Shown: in pieces, positions 7,118-16,185 of the stretch | Layout of the letters: every line of letters begins with the position of its first letter | How positions within the stretch are numbered: the first letter of the stretch is position 1 | Assembly: GCA_028697885.1 (NCBI GenBank) | Contig: JAQVER010000009.1 | Location: 1-59,042 of the forward strand | Origin: Desulfocapsaceae bacterium | GTDB taxonomy: Bacteria > Desulfobacterota > Desulfobulbia > Desulfobulbales > Desulfocapsaceae | Direction of reading: 5' to 3' | Length of the DNA stretch: 59,042 bases | Notes under the pieces: generated by a model | Database searches by the model: none | The model's input: the letters and a program-made list of their open reading frames with translations, nothing else | Told to the model about the DNA's origin: nothing | Translations under genes and position numbers: made by a program

Positions 7118-9613
7118 TTAAAAATCGAAATCTGTGGTGAATGATCGCTGCATGGTATAGCTGACGGTCCGGTACTCAGTGTAATGAGCAGTTCCCGGTA
7201 CCTTCTCCTCAAGTTTGAGCAGAACTGTTTGGCCGTTCGCCTCTTCAGCTTTCCTGGTCAGCAGGAATCGAACCTTGATCTCACGCTCTCTTGCCTGTTC
7301 CGAGGTCAAATCAAAGGGTATTTCATGACTGTCGGAAATCAATTCGCCACTCTTGGTATAGATACCAGCCCGCACAATGCGAGGATGCTTCTTTGGTGTT
7401 ACCGGCTCCGTCTGAAACAAGGCCACAGACAATTGGCCCGAGGTAATAACCGTGCTGCTACTCTGGATGATTTCGACCGACACACTGCTGACATCGCTTT
7501 GCCGTTTCTTATTTATCTTGACCACCGGAACAACAATTTCCTGCAACGATGCACCACCATGTACAAAGCGGCTACCAGAGCCTTTTAATCTCATCCGGTA
7601 AGTTGACTTCGAGACCTGCACGTCCATCTGGCCGGATAATCCAAGTTGTTCAGTACTGAAGTATTTGAGACTGTCATGTTTTTCCAGGCCTTTTCCCAGC
7701 ACGAATCGTCTATCCTGATGATAAATTTCTGTCCCTCGTACCTCAGCAGAAGAAAAATCCGACTCATCCAAAAGCCTGTCCTGGTAAATAAATCCATGAT
7801 CACTGGTCACGATCATATTGGTAGCATTATTCCCGGCGAGTTTTTTTACAATCTTGATCAAATCCTGTAGCGACTCTTCAACCGCCTCAAAGACCCTTCC
7901 CTCCGAATCTTTCTTGTCGCCAGTTGCATCTATGCGATTGTGATAAATATAGACCACATCATTTGATCGAATCAGTTCCCGGCAGGCGTCCTTATTTAAA
8001 TCAATAAACTCGTCTGCCTTTATCGCGGCACCTTTCCCTGATAAAGCAGCACCCAGTATCTTTCCACGATTTATCGTCCCCAGGGTTGAAACCCCATCCA
8101 CCTCAACAGTTATTGCGCCGTTCTTAGAAAAAGACATCTGCTTATGGGGGAGAAGCGCTGCCATTCCCACTTGCGTATTGCTTGGCAACATACTGACCAT
8201 GGGTTCCACTGTCGCCTCAAACTTATCCTCACCCTGGATAAGTCGCACAAGTTCCTCACCAATCTCGTAACGAAATGCATCAGAGATAATCACATAAACT
8301 TTCTTCTGAATATTCGATGGCGACACATGCGTATTAAAAAAATCATTCTGCAATGACACAAGCGGGCTCTTCCACGAATCACATGCATCCACATGCTGCT
8401 GCCAGGTATCACCCAGTTTCAAGAGGAAGGTATTAATGTAAAGATCTTCAATTCTTCTGGTCAACTTTTCCAGCAAGGATGTCTGGCCGGATCGTTTTTC
8501 ATGATAGATATATTTCCGGTACAGTTGATCTATTCGGAACCATGAATGACTATATTTCTGAATACCGGCAGAGAATGACTCAATTTGTAAATCAAGATTT
8601 TCAAGATGATAGATAAAGCTGGAAGCATACTCAACCGCTTCATAAAGGTCTTTGAAGTCAGCATACCAATGGCTTTGTCTTCGGGTACGAACCAACAGGG
8701 CACATTCCCCGGCACTCATTGTCCGGTCAGTAATTGCCTGAATCAGATCGCTGATAATTTTTTGATCAACAATCCGAAAATAGTCAATTTCCTGCAAGGC
8801 TTTATAATCTCGGGCCTGTAGATCCTCACGGATATTAAGAAGCTCTCCGCAGTCGTTAGAGAGTTTCTCAAAGAATGATCGATGGCTGATGGAGTCTTTC
8901 CAGCGTTTCAGAAAGATTACAGCCTCAGTACCAAGGCTGGCTTTCTGGCCCAACTCCACTGCATAGCAGGACTTGAAGAGTTGAATGACAAAATCACGGA
9001 TTGACTTGGTCTCCGAGGTATAGCCATATCGCTTTTCAAGTTGTGTCCAAAGAAACAGATCAAGACCGGCTCGCTGCACTGTCTTAAACTTCTCTTGCCG
9101 ATCAACGGCCAATTCGCCCAGCAACGTTTCCAGAATAACATCAAGACGGGGATCTGAGCCGGTACAGATGGCCAGCATCTTCATGCGGATAACGCCATGA
9201 GAATCTTTTTCCCGAAGAATATCCCTGAGGCCCTCTTTTCGGCCAGTGGACTTGAAAAACTCAAGATGAGCCTCAATAAGATCTGTAAATTCCGGCCCTA
9301 ATCCCAAATCTCCCAGATAAATGGATGCCTGATCTGTTCTGAATTCCCCGCAGGCAAGCTGAACGTCCAGCAACCAGTTATCCAGGGGATCTTCAGGTTG
9401 CGGCCCTTCGTGATAGAGCAGGAATTTGTCACAAGGTCGCTCCCGCAATATTTGATGTTTGATCCCAAACTCATTATTGACAACATCAATTTTTTCTACT
9501 CCGGGAAGGTCTAATTGCTCAAAATCATTCCGAAGCTCTCTGTCCGTATCAAACCAGAATACGATGCGATGTTTTTCAAAGAGTCGAGCTAACGGGCTGT
9601 GGATATTACTCAT
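7118..9613 (-). CDS. pglZ: PglZ, BREX-1 alkaline-phosphatase-superfamily protein
   Basis: At 831 residues it has the usual size for BREX type 1 PglZ. The core metal-binding motifs of the alkaline-phosphatase superfamily are visible: an Asp in IISDAFRYEIGEEL near residue 440 and an Asp-His pair in IVTSDHGFIY near residue 602. Other family landmarks include the VHGGASLQEIVVPVV segment near residue 690. PglZ is required for both host methylation and phage exclusion and contacts BrxB. The gene overlaps the upstream RloB-like gene by 4 bp (ATGA) and is followed closely by brxL. Translation of pglZ is therefore coupled to the inserted RloA-RloB pair. Confidence 0.93.
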   Translation of the reverse strand: MSNIHSPLARLFEKHRIVFWFDTDRELRNDFEQLDLPGVEKIDVVNNEFGIKHQILRERPCDKFLLYHEGPQPEDPLDNWLLDVQLACGEFRTDQASIYLGDLGLGPEFTDLIEAHLEFFKSTGRKEGLRDILREKDSHGVIRMKMLAICTGSDPRLDVILETLLGELAVDRQEKFKTVQRAGLDLFLWTQLEKRYGYTSETKSIRDFVIQLFKSCYAVELGQKASLGTEAVIFLKRWKDSISHRSFFEKLSNDCGELLNIREDLQARDYKALQEIDYFRIVDQKIISDLIQAITDRTMSAGECALLVRTRRQSHWYADFKDLYEAVEYASSFIYHLENLDLQIESFSAGIQKYSHSWFRIDQLYRKYIYHEKRSGQTSLLEKLTRRIEDLYINTFLLKLGDTWQQHVDACDSWKSPLVSLQNDFFNTHVSPSNIQKKVYVIISDAFRYEIGEELVRLIQGEDKFEATVEPMVSMLPSNTQVGMAALLPHKQMSFSKNGAITVEVDGVSTLGTINRGKILGAALSGKGAAIKADEFIDLNKDACRELIRSNDVVYIYHNRIDATGDKKDSEGRVFEAVEESLQDLIKIVKKLAGNNATNMIVTSDHGFIYQDRLLDESDFSSAEVRGTEIYHQDRRFVLGKGLEKHDSLKYFSTEQLGLSGQMDVQVSKSTYRMRLKGSGSRFVHGGASLQEIVVPVVKINKKRQSDVSSVSVEIIQSSSTVITSGQLSVALFQTEPVTPKKHPRIVRAGIYTKSGELISDSHEIPFDLTSEQAREREIKVRFLLTRKAEEANGQTVLLKLEEKVPGTAHYTEYRTVSYTMQRSFTTDFDF

Positions 9614-10218
9614 GAATTCCTAATGCCTTCCATGGAGGTTAGCTCTTGTACAAGTTTATATACGGTAGAGCCTTTGGTCCGCGGCCAGTCCATACATGGA
9701 GGCACATCCTTTTGTACAGCATAGGCGATGGCCGTCCGTATATTCGGTCGCAGTTTCTCTATTTCGACATGACCTTTAGCAAAATGCGGCAGGTGGTGTG
9801 CAAGTTTTTCCAGACAGGTGTGTGTACTTGAGATACCACTGCCTTTTTCAAAATGGAGCAGCAACCAGTATTCAAAACAGGGATTACTCACTGCAAGATT
9901 AAAGTTATTCTTCTGGCAACCCTGCCATACCATATCCAGCTCTTCTTCTTGCCATGTGTCACGGTCAAGGACCAACCAAACAGAATCCGATTTCTTCAAA
10001 CCCACTCTTGCGACAAACAGTTCAGCCTTTTTTAAGACCCGCTTTGGAGAACTGGCATGCTGGCTTCCCAGGATTTTCACTCGAATAGTGGCATCCTTGC
10101 TCTGAAACATGTTGAAATAGGCAGGCTCTGTTTCAGCACCTTCAGTGGCTATAATATAGAGTTTTCTATAGGCTTTAATCGAAGGCTTTCTACTGAACGC
10201 CCTTCTCCCGCCAGCCAT
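9610..10218 (-). CDS. RloB/AbiLii-like TOPRIM-type protein embedded in the BREX locus
   Basis: The product has 202 residues with the RloB family signature: IIATEGAETEPAYF at residues 22-35, with conserved Glu, and WLVLDRDTW at 81-89, giving a DxD pair. Together these resemble the acidic residues of a TOPRIM-like nuclease fold. RloB partners an OLD/RloA-type ATPase; the lactococcal AbiL system pairs the same two families. Its start overlaps the stop of the ATPase gene by one base and its stop overlaps pglZ (ATGA). The toxin-like role is inferred from the family. Confidence 0.8.
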   Translation of the reverse strand: MAGGRRAFSRKPSIKAYRKLYIIATEGAETEPAYFNMFQSKDATIRVKILGSQHASSPKRVLKKAELFVARVGLKKSDSVWLVLDRDTWQEEELDMVWQGCQKNNFNLAVSNPCFEYWLLLHFEKGSGISSTHTCLEKLAHHLPHFAKGHVEIEKLRPNIRTAIAYAVQKDVPPCMDWPRTKGSTVYKLVQELTSMEGIRNS

Positions 10219-11558
10219 CAGTTTCGCTCCTCTTTCAATCCTTTCGATTTTTTCCTGAATGAACCATTGAACAGAATTCGTGGCACACCACCAAATCTGC
10301 CCTGAAGATAGCTTTTGCGGATATCCTTGTCGTTTCGAACCTCTTTATACTCACTGAAGGCAATAAGCTCAGAACAGCCGTGCTCATCGCGCTCGGCCAC
10401 CCACATTTCATCACGACGCAACAAATCCTGATCCATCAATAAAACATCATGGGTCGTAAAAAGCAGTTGCGATCTGCTCGCTTCACCGCATCCGGCCAGA
10501 TAGCTTTCCAAGAGGTGTTTTGTTAATAAGGTGTGCAGGCTTCGATCCAGTTCATCTATGATATAGACCCGACTTATTCCCGGTTGAGAAATTGCAAGGA
10601 AGGCGGGAAGCAGGTCTATCATCCGTAATGTCCCGTCAGATTCATCCCTTAAATCAAATTTGATCTCATTCTGATTGGCGTCAAGATGCTGGCTGACCAG
10701 CTTTTGTGCCTGAATCTCACCATCCTTAAGGAATACAACAAAACGCTCACCCGTTGGATCCTGACGAAAACGGAAGATACGATCCTCGGTAAGCTCTTCT
10801 CGGACCTTGTTAAGCATATCGGGAGGTATCGGCAGATTTTCAAAAGGGATAGTTTCACCTCCCAACCTGCTCACCCCGGTATCCATCCGCGACAGGGTTT
10901 CATTGATAAAATCATACAAAGGGCTGTCCGGTTGGATAAACTGATCAAAAGGCTCAAAACGGGAGTCAGGCGCAATGGGTACCAGCACATCACGGAACCA
11001 TAGGTATATTGGCCGGAGACGCTCGTTCTTCTGGCTTACGGCATTTGTGAGAAAGAGTTGATTATCCCGCGTTCCCTGAAAAATGAACCTCAAAGATTCA
11101 TCTTTTTTCAGTTGAGCATTCCAAGCCATGGAACTTCCAGTCCGACGGAACAACTCCTTCTCCGTTGTTTTCAGCACCTCAATCAGCCATTCTTCAATCA
11201 CCATCTTTGCGGTTATTGAAAAGCCATACTCATAGCACTTTTCGTCAACCCAGAACTCAAAGACAAAGGTTGATGGCTGGGTCTTACATTTCTCATCCAA
11301 CCTGAACGGCTCCACCGGGATACGCCCATCCGGCTGAGTTCCATGCACCACCATATGTCGCGCAAAATTGATTGCTTGGAAGAAATTTGTCTTGCCGGAG
11401 GCATTTCCCCCATAGATGGCGGCAACCGGCAGAAGACGCATATAGCCTTTAAGATTGGGTAGCCGGTCACCATGTTGTTTTTCCCGGCTTGCCACCATGG
11501 AGAATGAAGCCTTATGCTTAAATGACAGAAAATTTTCAACCGAAAACGAAACTAACAT
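10218..11558 (-). CDS. RloA/AbiLi-like AAA15/21 ATPase embedded in the BREX locus
   Basis: This 446-residue ABC-type/SMC-like ATPase of the AAA_15/AAA_21 (RloA, OLD-related) group begins with MLVSFSVENFLSF, typical of the group. Walker A GGNASGKT is at residues 50-57, and a Walker B VYIIDELDRSLH lies near 330 with the D-loop and TTHD switch His after it. The partner gene is the RloB-like protein immediately downstream. The pair matches the composition of AbiL abortive-infection systems. A AAAGGTG ribosome-binding site precedes the ATG. The 180 bp upstream hold only a pseudogene relic, so a separate promoter here could drive RloA-RloB-pglZ-brxL. Confidence 0.85.
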   Translation of the reverse strand: MLVSFSVENFLSFKHKASFSMVASREKQHGDRLPNLKGYMRLLPVAAIYGGNASGKTNFFQAINFARHMVVHGTQPDGRIPVEPFRLDEKCKTQPSTFVFEFWVDEKCYEYGFSITAKMVIEEWLIEVLKTTEKELFRRTGSSMAWNAQLKKDESLRFIFQGTRDNQLFLTNAVSQKNERLRPIYLWFRDVLVPIAPDSRFEPFDQFIQPDSPLYDFINETLSRMDTGVSRLGGETIPFENLPIPPDMLNKVREELTEDRIFRFRQDPTGERFVVFLKDGEIQAQKLVSQHLDANQNEIKFDLRDESDGTLRMIDLLPAFLAISQPGISRVYIIDELDRSLHTLLTKHLLESYLAGCGEASRSQLLFTTHDVLLMDQDLLRRDEMWVAERDEHGCSELIAFSEYKEVRNDKDIRKSYLQGRFGGVPRILFNGSFRKKSKGLKEERN

Positions 11559-11738
11559 AATTCACCTTTTGCGAGTTTTTATATTCACAATCTCATCATA
11601 AGGTAAACCATATGCTACTTTTAATGCCAACTCAAGAGAAAATTTCACCCAAACACCAATGTGTGTTCATATTTATTATTGGTTATTGATCATAGTGACA
11701 ACTGAAAATTGATAACTATCCTCTGAAAACTTTGGCGA

Positions 11739-11858
11739 TTAACTTGCCAATGGCAGCCTCTTGTTGGCCAATGCATCAGTATTGTGTTCATCCGGTTTGA
11801 ACTGCCTACGGCTGTCTTTTCCAAGAGAGACTTGTATTTTTAATTCACTGAGATCCAT
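11739..11858 (-). pseudogene. N-terminal relic of an AlbA_2/Schlafen-type regulator
   Basis: A 39-codon reading starts 8 bp after the upstream stop and opens with MDLSELK...GKDSRRQFK followed by DALA. This is the conserved start of AlbA_2 (divergent AAA_4/Schlafen-like) proteins that normally run to several hundred residues. It then hits a stop. In another frame, directly downstream, codons reading GQQEAAIGKLIAK end at a second stop, as if the N- and C-terminal ends were joined by an internal deletion. I read it as a decayed accessory gene inside the BREX operon. The rest of the 11559..11865 gap is AT-rich with no other gene. Confidence 0.45.
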
Positions 11859-11865
11859 TATGAAG

Positions 11866-12570
11866 TCATAACCCATCTTCAATAATTGCTTCATCAATCC
11901 GACGCGCTAAAAGACTTGCAAAAACTAAGTACTGCGCTGCCTTAATATCTGTCAAATCATGTGAAAGGCTATGAGCTTTAGGATTTCTTATGCCTTGATA
12001 TGCTCCTTTAAAAATTTGCATAAATCCTTTTTGATCGTTTTTCCCAGATTCCGATGTGATTTCGCTTAATATTAATTTAGGTGCTTCAAGCGAAAACACC
12101 TTCCCTATGAGCTTATCACCATCTTCGTCACTGGAACTTTTAGAGCGAATAAAATCATACACAGCAATAATGGAATTAAGAACAGCATCTCGAAAATGTC
12201 CATCCTTATAATGCTGCAAAGAACTTCGTTTGATAATAGGATGCAATAAATTCTCAAAACCAAATTCGCGTTCCTGGCCTAAAGCATGCTCTTCTGCCAT
12301 TTTGTCGATTTTAGGGACATCACATTTTAGAATATTTTCATAATCATTCTTTTCACTAAAATGGATATGTCGTCCGAGGTCACTAAGATCATGCGTTACA
12401 ATTTCCACCTTCCAAAGTTTTTCCAATTCATCGTAATCGCATTGTATGTATTCTTTTACAGCTTTCACAGATTCATGATCACCAGAAGAATATAATTCTA
12501 ATGCATGATATGCTTTTTTCTGGATAGAGCGCAAAATTTCCCTAACTTTTTTATACCAACTAATTTTCAT
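11866..12570 (-). CDS. TIGR02391-family protein with HEPN-like RNxxxH motif, adjacent to pglX
   Basis: The product has 234 residues. The C-terminal half matches the TIGR02391 (Ymh-type) family: FENLLHPII, the FRDAVLNSIIAVYDFIR helix, and KGAYQGIRNPKAHS. The last contains R195-x4-H200, the pattern of HEPN ribonucleases. The N-terminal part is a charged helical segment without recognised homology. Proteins of this family recur in restriction and defence loci. Its start lies 10 bp after the pglX stop, so it is co-transcribed with pglX. An RNase or abortive role is inference from the motif; the mechanism is unproven for this family. Confidence 0.75.
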   Translation of the reverse strand: MKISWYKKVREILRSIQKKAYHALELYSSGDHESVKAVKEYIQCDYDELEKLWKVEIVTHDLSDLGRHIHFSEKNDYENILKCDVPKIDKMAEEHALGQEREFGFENLLHPIIKRSSLQHYKDGHFRDAVLNSIIAVYDFIRSKSSSDEDGDKLIGKVFSLEAPKLILSEITSESGKNDQKGFMQIFKGAYQGIRNPKAHSLSHDLTDIKAAQYLVFASLLARRIDEAIIEDGL

Positions 12571-12580
12571 ATATTACCAA

Positions 12581-15500
12581 TCATAAGCTTAATCCAGGCA
12601 CAGTTCTCAAGGCCTTGCCGAATTTTTTGTAGTTGATGGCTACACCGTCATCGAGGTCGATCTCGATGTTCTGGGTGGCCAGGGGGTAGAGGATGTCGTT
12701 CTCGTAGGTGTTGAGTTCATCGATGGTTTGCTTGAGCTGGCCGATCTCTTTGAGGGCTTTGATTTTTTCGACCTTGGAGGCTGAGGCGGAGATGGAAACC
12801 TGCTCCAGGTGTTCTTTTCTCGCTGCAAGTTTGGTGCGGAATTCGCGCAGGTAGTCATTGAGGATGATGGACACTGTATCCGGGCGGTAGCGGTGCATGT
12901 AGATGAGGGCATTGAAACTGCCTTTGGGACTTGAAAAGAGCCAGAAGATGGGTCGTTTCTTGTAGCGCTGGACATGATCGGCATAGAAATCCTTGAGAAA
13001 GTATTTACGGATGTCTTTGCCGATGGCCTCTTCCAGGAACTTCAGGTTTTCATCGAGGTGTTCTGCACCAAAGGTTTGACGCAGAAAGGTGCGGAAACGT
13101 CCGGCAATCTCATCCATGAACCAGTCACCGTCGAGAATGGGGATGACATTATCACCATCGGCAGGAAAGATCGGTTTGGGGATCTGCTGCAGGTAGTCTT
13201 CGATGGTTTCGCCCTGGTTGGCGAGAATCAGTCCCGGTTTATCAAGGGAGTAGCGACCGAACATGCAGCCGACGGCATAGGAGATGAATTCCTTCATGGT
13301 ATCGGCCATCAGCAATGATTCTAATTCTGCTTCGGTTTTGTCGCCACCGTAGCGGTAGTGGGGATTGCAGGTCAGGGTGATTTCTTTCAGCGGTACCTCG
13401 GGCGTCAGTTCGTCCTGCAGACCATAAGCCTCAATGAAGATTCGGTTATTTTCTTCTTCGAGCCGTTGCATTTCCAAGGTACTTTCCTGCCAGTGAGTGC
13501 GGACTTTTTGGTAGGTTGCCTTCAGTGATGCCTGACGAGAGGCTGATTGTAGCAGCGGGAGATTGGTGAAGTCCCAAGAGGTTTCATAAGCATCCCAGTC
13601 TTTACATGCTGTAGCTACGAGAAGTTTAACCAGATCGGTAATTCTCTCACTTCTTGAGTACAACCTGCTGGGATTAGGTAATAAATTAAAATAACCTACA
13701 TGAAAGTGAATTGTAGGATTGAGTATTTTCGTCATTTTATTGACGAAGCGATTGTTACAGTAGGCAAGGAGAATCCACTTCTCTTTTTCACTTTTAGGGA
13801 ATGCACAGTGCCCAGTATTTGAAAATAAATAGCCTTTTTTAAAAACTCTAAAGGAATTTGTCGCCGAGGTAATATCTGACCATGTTACAAACGGCTTAAA
13901 ATATCTATCCTCAGATGGCAGATGATTGCCAAGCTCTTTTAGTTCATCTCTAGATTTCTTGTCAAAGCCAATAACATATTCACGATTCCCTGACCATTTC
14001 CTAAATGATCCACCTTTATTCAAAGGAATCCATCTTAAATTGCGTGCATTCCAAACTTCCTGGGCAGATGTGAAGTCGACTGCCATTTTGGATGAACTTA
14101 TCTCCCAGAAAAACCGAAAATACTTTGCATCGGCTCCGGTACCCAAACCTTGTCTGGCAACAACATGTGCTGAAATCTGATCTTCGACAGCAAAAACATC
14201 CCTGATTTTATCATTTACCCAATACGCTATTGGACTGCCTGGGATTTTCTTGAAATCAAGAGTCGAGGCAGTGTAAAACCAACCGCAGTCACGATTACTG
14301 ATAGCTTCTCGAATTGCTGCTTCTTTTTCAGCTTCCGAGTTATTTTCTACCAACCTTAAATAGCTGCCCTCGTATTCCTGAATGTTTGCATTCTCTAAAA
14401 CGAAGGCCGTAGTTGAAACTACTTCACCGCCAATACTGTCGAAGGCTCTTGCACCAAGGTGCGCCATAGAAACCAGTGTGTTTTTCCTTAACAGCTTTGC
14501 CCGCAGATTTTCAAATGAGGACAAAAACATCCAGCTCTGCATGGTAATCATGGCCACCATCCCGCGTGTTTGCACAAGATTGAGATTGCGCTCAATAAAC
14601 ATGGCAAACAAGTCGGACTTGCTATCAGGATAGTTATCTTTTACCCAGGCACCCAGCCGTCCATTCATCCCTTTGCCCCCCATATATGGGGGATTAGCGA
14701 TCACCACATGGTATTTCGGGCTCAGATATTCCGCCTGTTCCAGTACCGTCAATACCCGTGGATGAGTATGGGAAAAAACCACCTGCGAACCGATCTTCTT
14801 GTCATCGAGTATCTGCCGAATATGGGCGACATCCGTGTATTCGGGGCGAATCAGAGAACCAAAATTATCAGCCTCTTCAAACTGATGCAGCATGGTCTGC
14901 AAGTTCATCGTAAACAGATCACGGCCAACGGCATCGATATAGTGCCTCAACTCACCGTCAGCAAATTTCACCTTCTTCAACACGCAGACATTGGGCTGAA
15001 CAGACTTCTTGAAAAAGCGACGATCCTTGGCCCGAGCCTTCATGGTCAGGGCAAAAGCGGCCAGTTCTCCGGCCCGTTCGTCAATCTCGATGCCGTAAAG
15101 GTTCCTGGTGAGGATAAGTTGTGGAATCTCTTTGGCCTCATACCCCTCTTCTTCATAGATCAGGTAAAGCAGCTCAAAGGCATAGGTCAAGATATGGCCG
15201 CTTCCACAGGCAGGGTCGCAGAGGCGAATTTCTTCAGGAGAAATGATCTTGATAAATTCAGGCTCTTCCTGCTCTGAGCTGATGTAATACTCCATTTTAT
15301 CAACCAGCTTCGAGTGGGGCCGATTGAGCATCCATAAACGGCCCAACGAGTTCTCGACCAGATATCTGACAATCCAGTGAGGCGTAAACAATTGGGTCGC
15401 TGCCGGGATATCTTCAGGGGTAATCTTTTGATTCTTCTTCAGGCCTTCGAACACCTGATCTTTCTTTTCGGAGATATAGAATTGATACAACCAGCCGATA

Positions 15501-16081
15501 ACCTCCACATCCTGGCATGTCTCCTCTGTCAGTGTTGTCCGAACCTCATGGAGGATTGATTTTTCACTGAGCAGATCATCCGGCATCAGCAGTTCGGTAT
15601 AATCCCTGATCTGCTGAAACATGAACGGCATCATGCGGCCATAATCGTTGCAGGCCGCCACCAGCAATAACCGGTAGGCCTCCTGCTGCGGATCGTCAGC
15701 CTGTGCCTGGCCACTGAGCAGATCAAGGACTTGTTTTCTATCCACCCGCAGCTCTTCGTCGATATGGCCTTGTTTGGCATCCTGAAGGATTTCCGGCTGA
15801 GAGAAACCTTCTGCCGGGCTGACCACACCGATTTTTCCGTAACGATTTACATCCATGAACCGCAGGGCGCAAAAACGGTTAAACCAGACATAGGCCACCT
15901 TTTCGATGACACTATTTTCCGAGGATCCGGTGATCTCTTCCTGAAGCTGCGCCAGTGCTTTTTCCCGTCCACGAAGCTCCGCGCTATCGGTCTGTAATAC
16001 GATCTTCAATCTGGCCCCAACCTGCTCCATCAATTGCCGCCGAGCCGCCTGAGCGAATTTCTTTAGTCCTGTAGTGTTCAT
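12581..16081 (-). CDS. pglX: PglX, BREX type 1 adenine-specific DNA methyltransferase
   Basis: This is a large (1166 residues) type II-like N6-adenine methyltransferase. It modifies host DNA at a BREX-specific asymmetric motif and marks self. The SAM-binding motif LCDPACGSGHILTYAF lies near residue 290 and the catalytic NPPY in IANPPYMGGKG near residue 465. A long target-recognition and C-terminal region follows, including the GRYSLDKPGLI segment. The length matches canonical type 1 PglX, and no frameshift or phase-variable homopolymer is evident in the frame. Unlike standard type 1 loci, it is separated from brxC by two inserted genes. Confidence 0.95.
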   Translation of the reverse strand: MNTTGLKKFAQAARRQLMEQVGARLKIVLQTDSAELRGREKALAQLQEEITGSSENSVIEKVAYVWFNRFCALRFMDVNRYGKIGVVSPAEGFSQPEILQDAKQGHIDEELRVDRKQVLDLLSGQAQADDPQQEAYRLLLVAACNDYGRMMPFMFQQIRDYTELLMPDDLLSEKSILHEVRTTLTEETCQDVEVIGWLYQFYISEKKDQVFEGLKKNQKITPEDIPAATQLFTPHWIVRYLVENSLGRLWMLNRPHSKLVDKMEYYISSEQEEPEFIKIISPEEIRLCDPACGSGHILTYAFELLYLIYEEEGYEAKEIPQLILTRNLYGIEIDERAGELAAFALTMKARAKDRRFFKKSVQPNVCVLKKVKFADGELRHYIDAVGRDLFTMNLQTMLHQFEEADNFGSLIRPEYTDVAHIRQILDDKKIGSQVVFSHTHPRVLTVLEQAEYLSPKYHVVIANPPYMGGKGMNGRLGAWVKDNYPDSKSDLFAMFIERNLNLVQTRGMVAMITMQSWMFLSSFENLRAKLLRKNTLVSMAHLGARAFDSIGGEVVSTTAFVLENANIQEYEGSYLRLVENNSEAEKEAAIREAISNRDCGWFYTASTLDFKKIPGSPIAYWVNDKIRDVFAVEDQISAHVVARQGLGTGADAKYFRFFWEISSSKMAVDFTSAQEVWNARNLRWIPLNKGGSFRKWSGNREYVIGFDKKSRDELKELGNHLPSEDRYFKPFVTWSDITSATNSFRVFKKGYLFSNTGHCAFPKSEKEKWILLAYCNNRFVNKMTKILNPTIHFHVGYFNLLPNPSRLYSRSERITDLVKLLVATACKDWDAYETSWDFTNLPLLQSASRQASLKATYQKVRTHWQESTLEMQRLEEENNRIFIEAYGLQDELTPEVPLKEITLTCNPHYRYGGDKTEAELESLLMADTMKEFISYAVGCMFGRYSLDKPGLILANQGETIEDYLQQIPKPIFPADGDNVIPILDGDWFMDEIAGRFRTFLRQTFGAEHLDENLKFLEEAIGKDIRKYFLKDFYADHVQRYKKRPIFWLFSSPKGSFNALIYMHRYRPDTVSIILNDYLREFRTKLAARKEHLEQVSISASASKVEKIKALKEIGQLKQTIDELNTYENDILYPLATQNIEIDLDDGVAINYKKFGKALRTVPGLSL

Positions 16082-16185
16082 AATGGTGTATTAATATTCC
16101 AGCTATCGGAAAGAGTTTTTATATGTGATTGGTTTTATGTCCTAATATGTCTGTTCATCTTGAGTGATAATAGTCAGAACACATT

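Noticed and set aside
14570..15277. 235-codon plus-strand frame inside pglX
   Set aside because: Antisense shadow of a well-supported methyltransferase gene, with His/Gln/Arg-rich shadow composition.
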